A stretch of DNA of 64,000 bases from Ignelater luminosus (lineage: Eukaryota > Arthropoda > Insecta > Coleoptera > Elateridae). The stretch's first letter is position 1; the number at the start of each line of letters is the position of its first letter. Positions 1 through 10,819 of this stretch are shown one piece after another. Under the pieces are notes generated by a model. The model had not been told where the DNA came from. It saw only the letters and a program-made list of their open reading frames with translations, and made no database searches. The stretch lies in the NCBI GenBank assembly GCA_011009095.1, contig VTPC01000034.1, positions 5,629 to 69,628 on the forward strand, written 5' to 3'. The translations under genes and the position numbers were made by a program.

Positions 1-59
1 AATTCAGAAGCTGCCACACCAGTTTAAGCACTGCAAAAACTTGTATCCACTTCTTAGAA

Positions 60-460
60 AATGTCACTTGAGCACTCAAAAATGCCAATCACGAAAGATT
101 GTCCTCTCAGACATCTTAAAGAAAAAAACGGGAGCAAAAAAGAAAGCAGAGAAACTTAAAATAAGTGCTAGAGGAAAGTTCCTTCTATCCAAAAAAAAAG
201 AAGAAAGTGATAGTAGTAATGTTGATATTAGTGTTTTGCTAAACTCTAAAAAAGGGGAATAGACCGAAGATCTACAAAACTATCAACTATCAAACACCTG
301 ACTGATGATGTCAAAATTAAGATTGGACGCTTCATTCTAGTCCGCTTTGCAGCTAAGAATACATTAGCATTGCTGCCGCAGCAACTTCTTAATTTATTTG
401 TAAGAGATGACACTCTGCCTCCATTGATGCTGGCCAAATCGGACAAAATACACAACACAA
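60..460 (+). pseudogene. pogo/Tigger-like transposase, C-terminal fragment
   Basis: Two adjoining reading frames look like the tail of an insect pogo/Tigger-type DDE transposase. The first, about 60-262, is a Lys-rich linker (KIVLSDILKKKTGAKKKAEK) like the one after the catalytic core. The second, from 304 in another frame, reads DDVKIKIGRFILVRFAAKNT. This matches the 'VGDFVLVRFxxKKT' segment that I recall near the C-terminus of many insect pogo-like proteins. The frame change and a stop at 260 show it is dead. The catalytic core is absent, either cut off by the window start or lost. It is unrelated in position to the larger pogo relic at 10.8-12.5 kb. Family assignment is by motif memory only; the exact subfamily is unknown. 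Confidence 0.45.
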
Positions 461-479
461 ACAAAAAAAAAACAAATTA

Positions 480-1300
480 ACGACCTCGATACGGCCAATG
501 TAAGCCAAGAAGGAAAACCTAAAACGTCCCTGATATCCCCGATGCGAAAAATTGTTCGCATTCTTTAAGTTTATGGGAATATACAGGGGTGAAATTGACG
601 ATCCTTAAATAATCACCAACTAAATCTACTAAAAGTGTTAATGGCTCAGTAGATCCCTGTTCATACTGGCTGAATTACTAAATAAGTACACAAAGCAAAC
701 AAAAACAAATAGACACAGGCTTGATACGTCCGCTTCGAGATACTATTGCTTGCATTTCTTGAACCTCTGCAAAAATCAGCACTTAGTGGATCAGTAGAAT
801 CTAAAATCCACTGGAATTCCTTTGAGAACAGTAGCACTGCACCTCAATATTTCTTGACAGCTTTAGATATTCGCTAAACTTGATATATAAATTAGGGAAA
901 TTCTCAGCGTGGCTCATCCTGTCCATAATGATATCCAGCTAGTTATGTAGGCTAGTCTTACCGTAATTTCAGACGGTGAGTCTTAGAGGTCTGTAAATGT
1001 ATCGGGCTTTACAGGTCTACGTTGGGTAAGCTGTCAAGCTTAACGCGTCACTTGGATTTTTTGGGGCATTATTTTGTGCTGATCAGAAGCGACCGGACAC
1101 TAAAATCTTTTTCGTAGTGACTCCGACTGGCTATTTTCGTACTAAATCGCACCGGAGGATTGTCGTGCTGACTTGGACACGAATTACTTTCATACGGAAT
1201 CGAAGAGAAAGATTTTCATACTGAATTGGATCGAGAACTTCTTCCTACTAAGACAGGCGTTATTTTTGTACGAATTGAACCAAAGCGAAGAAGTTCTTTA
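480..1300. other. non-coding, no recognised feature
   Basis: Moderately AT-rich sequence without a long ORF or obvious repeat. From about 1,020 onward GC rises and the sequence runs into the dispersed repeat at 1,313-1,500, so part of it may belong to that element. Confidence 0.5.
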
Positions 1301-1312
1301 CTGTACCGTAGA

Positions 1313-1500
1313 AGTTTACACAGGTCGGGTTTCTTGGTCAGGCCTTTACGCGGCCCGGCTCAAAGTTCAGTGTAAAAATCGATCGGCCGTTCGGGCCTGT
1401 CAGATCGTTTGGGCCTCTCGGACCATTCAGTCTGCTTGTTCCCGGTTTTTTTGGATCGCGTCAAGTTTACTCCCAGCAGAGTTCTGGCGAGTCCTCAGTG
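1313..1500 (+). repeat. GC-richer dispersed repeat, copy A
   Basis: A block with short internal near-repeats of the type TTCGGG/CTCGGA spaced about 20-25 bp. It resembles the reverse complement of 63,190-63,340. For example TTGGATCGCGTCAAGTTTAC here pairs with TTCGGATCGTGTCTAGTTTA there, and both contain TCTGCTTGT/GGCTGCTTGT after a TTCGGG..CTG block. The 124-residue ORF across it (1,173-1,547) has no recognised domain. It could be an LTR or a non-autonomous element; class unknown. Confidence 0.35.
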
Positions 1501-1602
1501 AGAGACAGAATCATACACCAATATTATGTGTAAGCCTTCAGGTCTAGAATATTGTTAAATCGTTTTTAATAAATAAGCATTTTGCTTCCATAATTTATTC
1601 AG

Positions 1603-2440
1603 CTTACTTACTTACTTTCCGTGTCCGGATCACAGGTAAAATCAAATGGTGTTTCCCCATTATTACACTACAAAGATGGATTTATCATTTGCTTAAATGA
1701 AATCTCGATGGGTGCAACCTTCCTCTAAGTCTGGGCAAATCAGTAAGTGCTCAGGATCTTGTGTTTCTCTACATCCACATCTATCGTTCTCTGCATATCC
1801 GCATCTCTTTAAATTCTTCTTGCATCGCGAAGTGTTGGTTCTGAGCCTGTTGAGGGCTATCCAAGTAGGATGTGGTAACTAGCTGCCTCCAGTTAGCTCC
1901 TCTCTTGGTTCCGAAGCCTCAACAAGGAAAGACGCCTGTCACTGCTAAAAGTGGTTTCAAGTACATTCGTGGAATTTATATAGCTTTTTCTAGATTTTAA
2001 TCTTGTCCAAACAAGGGGTATCTTGGGTCAGTTGCTTGCTTCTTCCTTTCAACTTCCGAAGTAACCTCCTTTCTAATGGATGGAGGGGCAATACCTATGA
2101 TGGAGTAGATTTTATCTCTTGGAATGGGTTTTAAACATCTAGATATTATTCGGCCAGTGTCATTTATTGTACAATCGATGATACGGGTGTGTGTGTAGAG
2201 CGATCCCATACTGGATATGAGTATTCCGCAGTTGAGAAACATGAGGCCAGAGCACACTTGGTTGAGCTCTCCAAGTGGTACCAGTCAGTTTGCGAATTAT
2301 ATTATTCCTAGACGATCTTTTTGTCTCGTTGTCCTGACAGTGGTTGGACTCAGACTTCTAATAGACGTTTACCATGTCTTCGACGAACCAAGATCTGTGT
2401 GTCGAAAATCGTCATCGAGAATCTAAACTAGTCATAAAAC
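1603..2440 (-). pseudogene. non-LTR retrotransposon relic, 3' end
   Basis: Reading the minus strand, three frames carry consecutive parts of a LINE ORF2 C-terminus. At 2,286-2,306 is NNIIRKL followed by TGTTWRAQPSVLWP, the conserved post-RT segment. At 2,257-1,997 is TINDTGRIISRCLKPIP followed by IGIAPPSIRKEV. At 1,870-1,691 is PTWIALNRLRTNTSRCKKNL followed by a Cys-rich CGC...EHLLICP module and a stop, typical of the zinc-binding end of Jockey/CR1-like elements. A (TAAG)3 run at 1,603-1,616 (CTTA on the plus strand) fits a LINE tandem tail. At least two frameshifts and an in-frame stop make it inactive. The RT core is missing, consistent with 5' truncation. Confidence 0.75.
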
Positions 2441-2532
2441 ACAATGCTTCACGGAGTAATATACCTGCTAAATGCTGACCAACTACAAATCTGCGCTAAG
2501 ACTCTGATAATTGATGGAAGCGCACGTTTTTT

Positions 2533-2663
2533 ACTTTTCGGTTGTTTTGATGTTAGTTATCAATTTTCCGTACAAACTCCACTGGTAGACAATCGTGTGA
2601 TGATTCCGCGTGATAGAGTTTGTACGGGAAACTGATAACTAACATCAAAACAATCGGAAAGAA
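2533..2663. repeat. 46-bp inverted repeat with 36-nt loop (foldback)
   Basis: The left arm 2,533-2,579 and right arm 2,616-2,663 are reverse complements with about four mismatches over 46 bp. The shared core TTTTGATGTTAGTTATCA is identical in both arms. The loop is 36 nt (2,580-2,615). It may be a tiny MITE or a hairpin RNA source; it sits just upstream (in minus-strand sense) of the LINE relic. Confidence 0.8.
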
Positions 2664-2669
2664 TTCGCT

Positions 2670-5600
2670 TATGTGAACACGTTTTAAGATTTAAACTGTC
2701 AATTTGACAGATAATTTTCCGGAATAAGCTAAGACATGATTTTTTCTTTCGTAGCCTTCTGGGAACTTAGATTTTAATGATCGCATGTTATTATTAACTC
2801 AAATTAAGTTTTATCTATACTTGCAATAAAATAGATGTTTTCTAATAGTTGTATTTGAGAATTCTAAGTAACTTGCAACATACCATTAGGACAAAAACAT
2901 ATTTTTTAAAGTGCTTGATAGATCTCCAAATCTTGTCTTCTGTTTTTTGAGTACTCTGTATGTTAGTTGTGATGGACGACTTCTAAATGTGAATATTGTT
3001 ACTGTCATATATTATTATTGTTTGTTCTCAGATCTTTGAAATAATAAATAAATAATTATATATAATAATGGTGCCCAACGTGGGACTTGTTACTCAATGA
3101 GTAGTATGATACGACAATTCTGTTTTATGGCAAATATCAATATTCCTCATCTATATACCTACATGTGGCTTCAAGGAACATACTTTCTATTATAAATTTG
3201 TTTCTTTTTAACATCACTTTTTGTTAATTATTGTTTGCCAACAGCAAAGGTCCAAAGATCTGCTTTTTCTTTTATGTCATTTTATATTAAATTATTATGA
3301 TTTCACTGTATTACCATTTGTTCTACATTTTTATAATTATTTAAATGGATCTTGCGTTAAATAAACATTCATGTTTTCTTCGTTTGGAACTTTTTACAAC
3401 GTGCTAGAGTTCACGTTTTTATATCTCTTACCTTGCTTTTACAAAAAAATTGGTTTGAAATGATATATTCGTTTTTGCTTAATTTTCTAACTTTTTTCCT
3501 TTTAGAATAATTATGAAACGTGATTAAAATTGTTGCATACTGTCCCACAATAACAATCTCAAAGAGCTCGGTGTAGCTATGTTCAAGTTGCAATTTTCTA
3601 ATTTTTCAAAAGTCGTTCGTAGTTTCCACTTAAGATTAGTATTATAAAATATATACCTGGTATTAGTTACAAAATCACTATGTTGTTAAATGTTAAGATT
3701 TTACTTTCACTAATAACAGAAATTTGAGTTTTATAATGATTTAATTAAAGGTTAAGTAAGTTCAGACGTTAATTTCTGCTTTTATGGGCAAAAACTAACA
3801 CGGCTATTTTTCTCCCTGAAATAAAACTCAGCTTCCTATTCCAAGTGACGTCAATACGAGAAAAAAAGTTTTTTTATCAATGTAATAAAGTCAATGTTTT
3901 AATTGGTTTTTAAAAACTTATAAATTAGCGAAGAAGTTAATGCCAAATTTGCATGATATGACTTTATTTATAAACGAATTACTAAAGCTAGTTTTTATAC
4001 CACCCCTATAGAAGGCACGGTAGCCATATTTTGTTCAGCAAATACTCCATTCCAAAAAAGCTTCTAAACATCTGGTTTCGAACACTATGCGTGAAATAGA
4101 CAAGGTATGAAGGTTTTTTAGTGGGTGTGCTTGCATAGGAAAATTATATGGCAGTACGTTGTGTATGCCAAGCATCCTGTAAAATATTGTAAGTTGAATA
4201 CCGTATCTCACTTCGACGTTCGATTTAATAACTTTATAAGGTCGATTGTTATTGCCCCGGCATAAAATTGATAACACCACGGTTATATACGACTGGTTGT
4301 TTTATGTACACAATTTATTTGAGCTTGTTGATTGGTTGTTTTCCTTGTAAAAGTAAATTTTAATATTTGTATTTTACTTGGTGTTCAGTTTTGTTAATTG
4401 CGTGTTTTAATTAAATTAGTTTTTTTTTAATTTAATCTAAATTGAATATGCGTTACAATAAACAGCTACTTGCGGAAAATTAAGAAATCAAATTTTTTGT
4501 TAAACAATCTAGTTTGACTAAATAGAGATCTGTATCATACTGTACTCGAGCGCAGATAAAAGCACGTGGAGCATAACTTGATGTTTACAATTCAGTCTTG
4601 TATGAAAAAACAAAAATTACAGAAAGTTACGTAACAAATTACAAAAACATATCTGATGATATAACAGTTCGCGAAATTAATTAATGTATAAAAAATTTGT
4701 AGGTGCCTTCTTGCTGTGTAGTACGGTATGTGTTCACATTTTACCATCAATTTAACGACTTAAATTGTACAACCGGACAAATCAAGTACTCGAATAGCTC
4801 GAGTGTGCCATTTTTTCTTCTTTCACAAAAAGATTTTACTTGGTTTGTACGTTATACATTGAGTTTTGTTCTACTCAAACCGATTTCAAGCAATTTAACC
4901 ATGTAAGTGACTAAAAACGTTCACAAAAATACACAAGAAAACATTAAATTCTTAAAAGTTGGTTTCATTATTCATCTTTTTGCTTAATTTCTGCGTTTGA
5001 GTTCTTTTTTCATTCTTTGACGTAATCTGTATAATAAACACAAGGTAAAGTCATAAACAGTCTAATTTAGCTCTAAATTGCATTTTTTGTGTTTGTTTCT
5101 TATTATTGTAACGAATCCTTCAATACAATAGATTCAATTTTACAACATTTTACGGATAAATTTGATGAAACCTGCATGCTGCTTGTCTCGAGTTATGAAA
5201 AAATTTTGCATAAAAATCTGAATCATTAAGTTGGCAATTGATGATTAAACTGTATCCGAAAAATAACTCGAAAGTAAACTCCAAAAAAGATAATTTATTC
5301 TTGAGACTGATCTTACCTCGGTTCTGAAAATGTTCTTTTCCAGAAAGTCTGTGAATTGTGCAGTTTTTCACAATATTAATTTTTATTTCTTCTGTTTATT
5401 ATAATTATAACGACGCATTATGAAATTAAAGTTTCAAAAATAAAGTATTAAAGACATAATTACTCTAATTGGCCCTGTAGGATCTCAGTTGAAAATTCGA
5501 CTCCACATTCCTAATTGTTCCATAGCTCCTGAGCGGTGTAAGAGGTAGACATTACTAAAAACGGGCATTCCCTAATTCTCAAAATGCAAAATAACTCTTA

Positions 5601-5940
5601 CAAGTGATATAACAAAGTAGACTGAACTTCCATCTTTTATCTAGTTTAGTACAAGTGTTCTTCAATATTTCCAAAAAATTCATATTTTGATAACTGCTAA
5701 CCGTACATTGTGCAATAGTAGTAATAACTAGTAGTAGTCGTCACGAAGGCGTCAAAGCCTAACAAACAGGTCGTCTTAGGCAATATTTTACTAATTTCAC
5801 ACTATCCATCTCTACTCTCTGCCCAAACCTACCAGACTTTCTTATAAAACTAGGAAGCAAGAGTTCTTAACTCTTGAACCTCAAGTATTTCGTATAAATT
5901 AAATTTTTCCAGTTAGTCAGCTCTCTTTTTGCATTTACAG
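2670..5940. other. AT-rich intergenic sequence
   Basis: Mostly AT-rich, with no ORF longer than about 80 codons that looks protein-like. A candidate primer-binding site at 3,069-3,086 is listed separately. The minus-strand ORF at 4,035-4,280 (81 residues) has no recognised motif. No splice-bounded exon was seen. Confidence 0.5.
3069..3086 (+). other. possible retroelement primer-binding site
   Basis: TGGTGCCCAACGTGGGAC closely resembles the tRNA-Lys-complementary site TGGCGCCCAACGTGGGGC used by some LTR retroelements. It follows an AATAAATAAATAA-rich stretch that could be an LTR end. No second LTR, gag or pol was found nearby, so this may be a relic or coincidence. Confidence 0.25.
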
Positions 5941-5949
5941 CCTGTTTCA

Positions 5950-7250
5950 CACTTATTATGACTGGCGGTCTTCTTAGAGGGCTTGTTAAAAGACTTAGGG
6001 TCTTGTCACTTTTCATCATCAGCCAGTTTAGGCAATAATTAGACAAGTTAAACTCGACTGTATGACTTTTAGCCTGAAGACAACCTTTACTAACTAATCT
6101 AGTTTGCTTTCTGAGTTTCGAAAGCCCATGATAAGACTACTTTTTTATCATTGCAACGCCGTCTAGAGTTTCTGCGCAGTTTTCGTTCAGGCTCAGCAGA
6201 TTGCTTTTAGCACTACTCTACTCTCAGAGCAAATAATGTAAATCTTTTGCTCGGTTGTCTTGGTCTTGTATGTATTAGTCACTAATAAAATGACATACAC
6301 CTCTGCCCAAATGTTTTCTGCTTCTCCAGGTATATGGACTGATTCGAAAGATTTATCATCCTTCAAACTAATTTGCCTGTATAAACGGTTTGGAAGTCTA
6401 CCCGTTCATGTTTTCTGATTTGGTAAACAGTATTTCTTATACAATCTTAATCGCCTGTTTCTTTTTCTGTTAACTATCTGTCATCTCGTATACTGCGTCA
6501 AGCCGCCATGTAACAAATCCTGATAGGACCTCGAGTGCGGCTCTCGCCTTTTTGATCACCATTATAGTCAGGCAGACCATTTGATAAATTTTATACAATG
6601 ATGGTGCGTGCTAAATACAGTTGATCGCCAGACTACTAAGCCATGGTCTGATAATGACTGTGTAGTCAGTAGGTTACTTGGAAAGTATTCCCCTGCTTCT
6701 AAGTACCTCCTGACGCAGCTACCAAAAGGTCACTGTTGACCTGCTCACAACCTTGTCAACGTGCGACTTTCAACTAATGAGTTTCTTGTTTAACTAGTAA
6801 CCAATTGAATTCGATTTCTTGCTTTTGGTATAGTGCATAGAAACTTTAGTACTAGAAACATTAGCCAAGAGATATTCTTTTAATACCATCTTCCAATAAT
6901 CCTGGGTTATCTGCATTCAGTCACAGCATTCATTATTAGACTTCATAAACAGCAGCTTGGGTGCAACTTTCTTTTACTCCGATATCTGCCTGGTAGTCTT
7001 CTAAGTCAACCTTGGTATTCTTCTCTTCTAAAGTCGATCTTATGCAACTGACCAATATAATTCAATTCTGGCTTTATCAAATATTTCTTCAATGTCAAAA
7101 AATACTGCAAGGGCAATCTATCTATTTACTTTGTGCACTAAGGCGTGAGGCGCCGTTCATCTTAGGATTGTTTAACTTTGGTAAAACTTCCTATCAAAAT
7201 TATCATTTTCAATAACTTTCTTTGAGTAATGGTGGGCTCCGACTTAATAG
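5950..7250 (-). pseudogene. RNase H-bearing non-LTR retrotransposon relic
   Basis: Minus-strand frames give consecutive ORF2 landmarks in the right order. At 7,108-7,043 is AVFFDIEEIFDKARIE, the RT 'F-DIE-AFD' box. At about 6,760-6,635 are SHVDKVVSRSTVTFW and YTVIIRPWLSSLA, the RT-C terminal 'IYTAIIRPILTYAA' segment. At 6,592-6,473 is YQMVCLTIM followed by ARAALEVLSGF, the 'QRMACLAITGAM..AALEVLL' linker. At 6,352-6,206 is WAEVYVILLV followed by KIYIICSESRVVLKAI, the RNase H 'AEVYAI...SDSQAAL' segment, where the catalytic D of SDS is changed to E. Several stops and frameshifts are present. R1/I-like elements carry this arrangement; the exact clade is uncertain. Confidence 0.7.
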
Positions 7251-7259
7251 AAGACTGCT

Positions 7260-8360
7260 TCTTTTAATAATCTAGTGTCATGATAACAGTTTGTCTTATA
7301 AATAAAATAATATAAATTTTTTCCGACGCCGCTTTCAGTTTTTGTCTAATTGTCTCCTTTCGAGTTCTCTTGCTCCACTTGCTTTATAGGTTTTTCCTAC
7401 ATTACACCATGCGGATTACTGTAGATCAGCTTTGTGCCTAAATGCACTAACCTCTTCTATCTAAAAAATAAAAGTGAAACTGTAGAACTCCAGCAGTATA
7501 GTTTCAGTAGAGACTTAACAGATTTGGATGAATAGTGTCTGATATAGAAAGACTAGACACTGCATTGATCTATAGGTATATAAACGTATCTTTGTAATTT
7601 GTAATCTTACCAATTTAAAATTAGATCCATCAGTGACGGCCAAAGAATCGGAACTCGTTCTATAATATTCTTTGTCCCCTCTAAAAAGTGTCAGCTGTCA
7701 TAATAAGCTATATCGTCTGATATATAAACCATGAATAAATAAGCACACCGAAATGGATTAGACGGGTCTGGCCTTACGGATACCAAACCAAGAATTCTCG
7801 ATATATAAAATTTTTTCATTGAAATGTGTATAAACCTTCGTATACGAATGGTAGTGATTTCGTTCCTTGATTGTTATTTGACTAGATGTATTAACTGTTT
7901 TTGCACTAATTTTGGTTTTTTATCTTTTTGACTGTATTTGTAGGCAACTGAGATATTACAAATAAGGACGCTACAGCGTCTAGAATGCATGGAGTCTATC
8001 AGTTCTAAATAGTTATATAGAAAAACAGATGGTAATCTCTTAAATCTATACTATACCTTACACTACAAGTTATAATAAAAAAAACAGAAAGTCTCAGTAA
8101 AAACAAAAATGAACCAAATAAGACTCAAACTAAGCTGTACCTTAAACAAACGACAATTTTTCGAAAGATATTTTTTATCAGTGCAGTAAATTTTTCCCCT
8201 GGTCTACTCAATACACATGCCACAATCTATCTTCGTTCTCTCATTATAAATTTTTCTGTTTAGATTTCGACACCCTAACGAGAAAACTGGAAATAAAGAA
8301 AATTTATTTTGGTCGTGGTGCTCTACTTAGAGTCACTATTGAAATAAATACGAAACGGTG
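7260..8360. other. AT-rich intergenic sequence
   Basis: No recognisable coding, RNA or repeat signal seen. Some of the 5' part may be the upstream remains of the adjacent minus-strand LINE. Confidence 0.45.
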
Positions 8361-8365
8361 TTTCA

Positions 8366-8581
8366 ATGTCTTCTAAGAAACCCTACCTTATTTATCCCAA
8401 ACCCAACTTTTTCCAGCATTTGGCCACTAAGATGCACATAGTTTTTCTGGCCCGAACTTCCTTTTATAACGAAAATCCAAAGATCATCAAAATCGGCCTG
8501 GTAGTTTTCGAGATGCAGAAAATGAAAGAAAACCTATATTTAGCTCTCTGGGGCCCCGTGTCTCCAAATCGACCATTGTAA
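8366..8581 (+). other. short ORF in a repeat-like block
   Basis: A 71-codon ORF starting at an ATG, with higher GC than its surroundings. Inside it the phrase ATCAAAATCGGCCTGGTAG (about 8,488-8,506), followed by TTTTCGAGAT, resembles a sequence that recurs in insect interspersed repeats (ATCAAAATCGGTTCAGTAG..). I infer that the block is more likely a repeat than a gene. No protein domain is recognised. Confidence 0.25.
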
Positions 8582-8805
8582 TAAGAAACGAATAGGCTGT
8601 TGAAGGAAAATGAATTATCTTTAACTTATAGTGTACGATTTATATTTTCTTATCAAAATGTATCAAGTTCTTGAAAGTTGTTGCTTATACGATGTTGAAA
8701 CCGCTATTAAATTGATCTGCTGTACTTAGCCAATTACTCAAAGTTCTTGAAGAGAAAAGAAGACCGTCATTTGTTTTATTTTTCTCTAAACGTTAATTAT
8801 TTGTT

Positions 8806-8960
8806 CATGGGCGTCCGCTCCTATGGGCAATGGGGGGCGCTTGCTCCCCCTGGATTTTTTATACGTATCTCGTTTTCTATTGTGTTACATGTATTTATAT
8901 ATGGCTTATATTATATATCTGTTGGTTAGCCCTCCCCCCCTGGAAATCATCGAGCCCATG
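8806..8960. mobile_element. 155-bp hAT-like MITE with exact 8-bp TSD
   Basis: The element starts CATGGGCGTCCGC and ends with the complement of CATGGGC. Exact 8-bp direct repeats TATTTGTT flank it at 8,798-8,805 and 8,961-8,968. Sub-terminal poly-G and poly-C runs (GGGGGGCGC near the left end, CCTCCCCCCC near the right) are like those of short non-autonomous hAT elements. It has no coding capacity. The perfect duplications suggest a relatively young insertion. Confidence 0.8.
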
Positions 8961-8969
8961 TATTTGTTA

Positions 8970-10800
8970 AATCTAAAAATGAGAAACGCAAAGAAGGAGG
9001 CATCATAGTTAGTTGAGTTTAGTAAAGTACTAAATTAATAAAGCAACAAAAGTAATCAACATAGATTTAAACATGTTGTCTTTGCATATTTTTAATTTGT
9101 TGATAAGTATATCATAGCTTTCTTAAATTTTAAATTTGAGGTTATATTACCAAGAACATAATCAATCTAATTAGATTTATTATTTCTTAGTATTTGAATG
9201 ACTAGATTTTTTCCACAATTTAAAATAATTGCTTCGAGCTGATCTTTGGATTTCGAGTTAAGCATGCAACAACACCTCAATGAAACTGTGTGGATCATCT
9301 AAAAATGATTTACCCTTTGTTTAAGATGTCTGAATTATTTTTATTTTTCTTTTGTTTTTTTTTATTTTTCTGTTTTCATTTATTTAATTAACTACTTTGA
9401 CATATTAAAATTACTATGTATTAGATTCTAACTATTATAAACTTGTCTAAGTAAATGCATTGAAATCTTATATTTACATTTACATATGTAAACATTTCCA
9501 ATTAAACGTGTTTTGCATGTTTACAAGAACTAGAATAACGTATATCATATCATAAATCACACCGTAGGTACTTTTAAATTATTCCTTGTACATTTTCCAC
9601 TTTCCTTGTTAATTAGAACAAATTCTTTTAATAAAAAACATTTCCAAGATCATAATAGATTTGGACACTTAAAATGTCAGTGTGGTGTTAGCCAGATATA
9701 AATTAACCTGTGGAGTGTTTTAAAAGGTTTTTTTTCTTAATATAAATCTGGTATCTCTGCATGGTGCCTTTTGGCGGTCTACCTCCTGCGGAGAACTACT
9801 GTTTAACTACAGGTTCTTTTCTTTCTTTTCAACGAAATGTATTTTAACAAAGGCTTCTAAAGGTGTTGAAAATTATTTTTTATTATCGTTTTATAATATA
9901 TTGTTCATTTAATGTAAATTAAAATAAAATGAAGCTGTCTATTGCTGCACATGCAGGAGTCGAATAAATCTCAATGACACTCAATATTACCAAGTACTTA
10001 AAGCATTCAGATGGTGAAGTGGTTTAAATTCGACAATAGAACAATTGGTGCAACGAAGCATGTGACATGTGAAGTTGCAATGTTAAATCTCTGGAAGTAT
10101 AGAACGTCGTGTGAAGGGCTGTAGAACTTGTAATACTATCGTGATACATTTTTTATTTATTACTATTCGTTTTGATATACATGACGATTAAAATATTAAA
10201 ACTTCTTTTTGTTTTCGTGCAATAAACGAATTGTGACTTGTGCTATCTACACTCCTCTTAAATGCTTACTTTATAGTTGATGCGACAGCGACGGATAAGT
10301 CCTCTGAGTTATTAAATTAGATAAAGAGAATGTTTTGAAAGATGCAGTACGTCGTTATTAAGATTTAATTGACAAGCGGTTTATTACTTATAAAGATATT
10401 GTAATATTTTGTTTTTATCTCGGAAAGTAATTAAGGAAAGAGACTAATAAATTAAATAATATGTTTAGTTATGTCAACATAGCTAATTTATGTTTCTTTA
10501 ATTACATTAAATCTTGATTTATCGAATTCACTTTTATTTAATATTCCAGCAAGTTTTCATTTGCACAAGTACTATCTGTGATATAACCGTAACGAATACC
10601 ACTCTTGTATTCATTATTATTAGATATAGGGAAAGCGGGGCAATGAGGACCAATCAAGTAAATTTTTTTATATCAGTTTTATTTACCATAATATAAGAAT
10701 GAAAAAAATACTGCAAAACTCGATGACATGAACGTATGGTTTTACTACAACACAGAAAAAGAACATATAAGAAAAAAAATATTAGTAACATGTGTGACCA
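8970..10800. other. AT-rich intergenic sequence
   Basis: Low-complexity AT-rich DNA with T-runs near 9,340-9,370. Slightly GC-richer patches near 9,760-9,830 and 9,945-10,130 hold no ORF and no recognised repeat. At 10,627-10,660 a sequence with GCGGGGCAATGAGGACC lies just beyond the pogo relic and could be a decayed terminal repeat of it. Confidence 0.45.
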
Positions 10801-10819
10801 TATACTGGGGCATGGAGAA

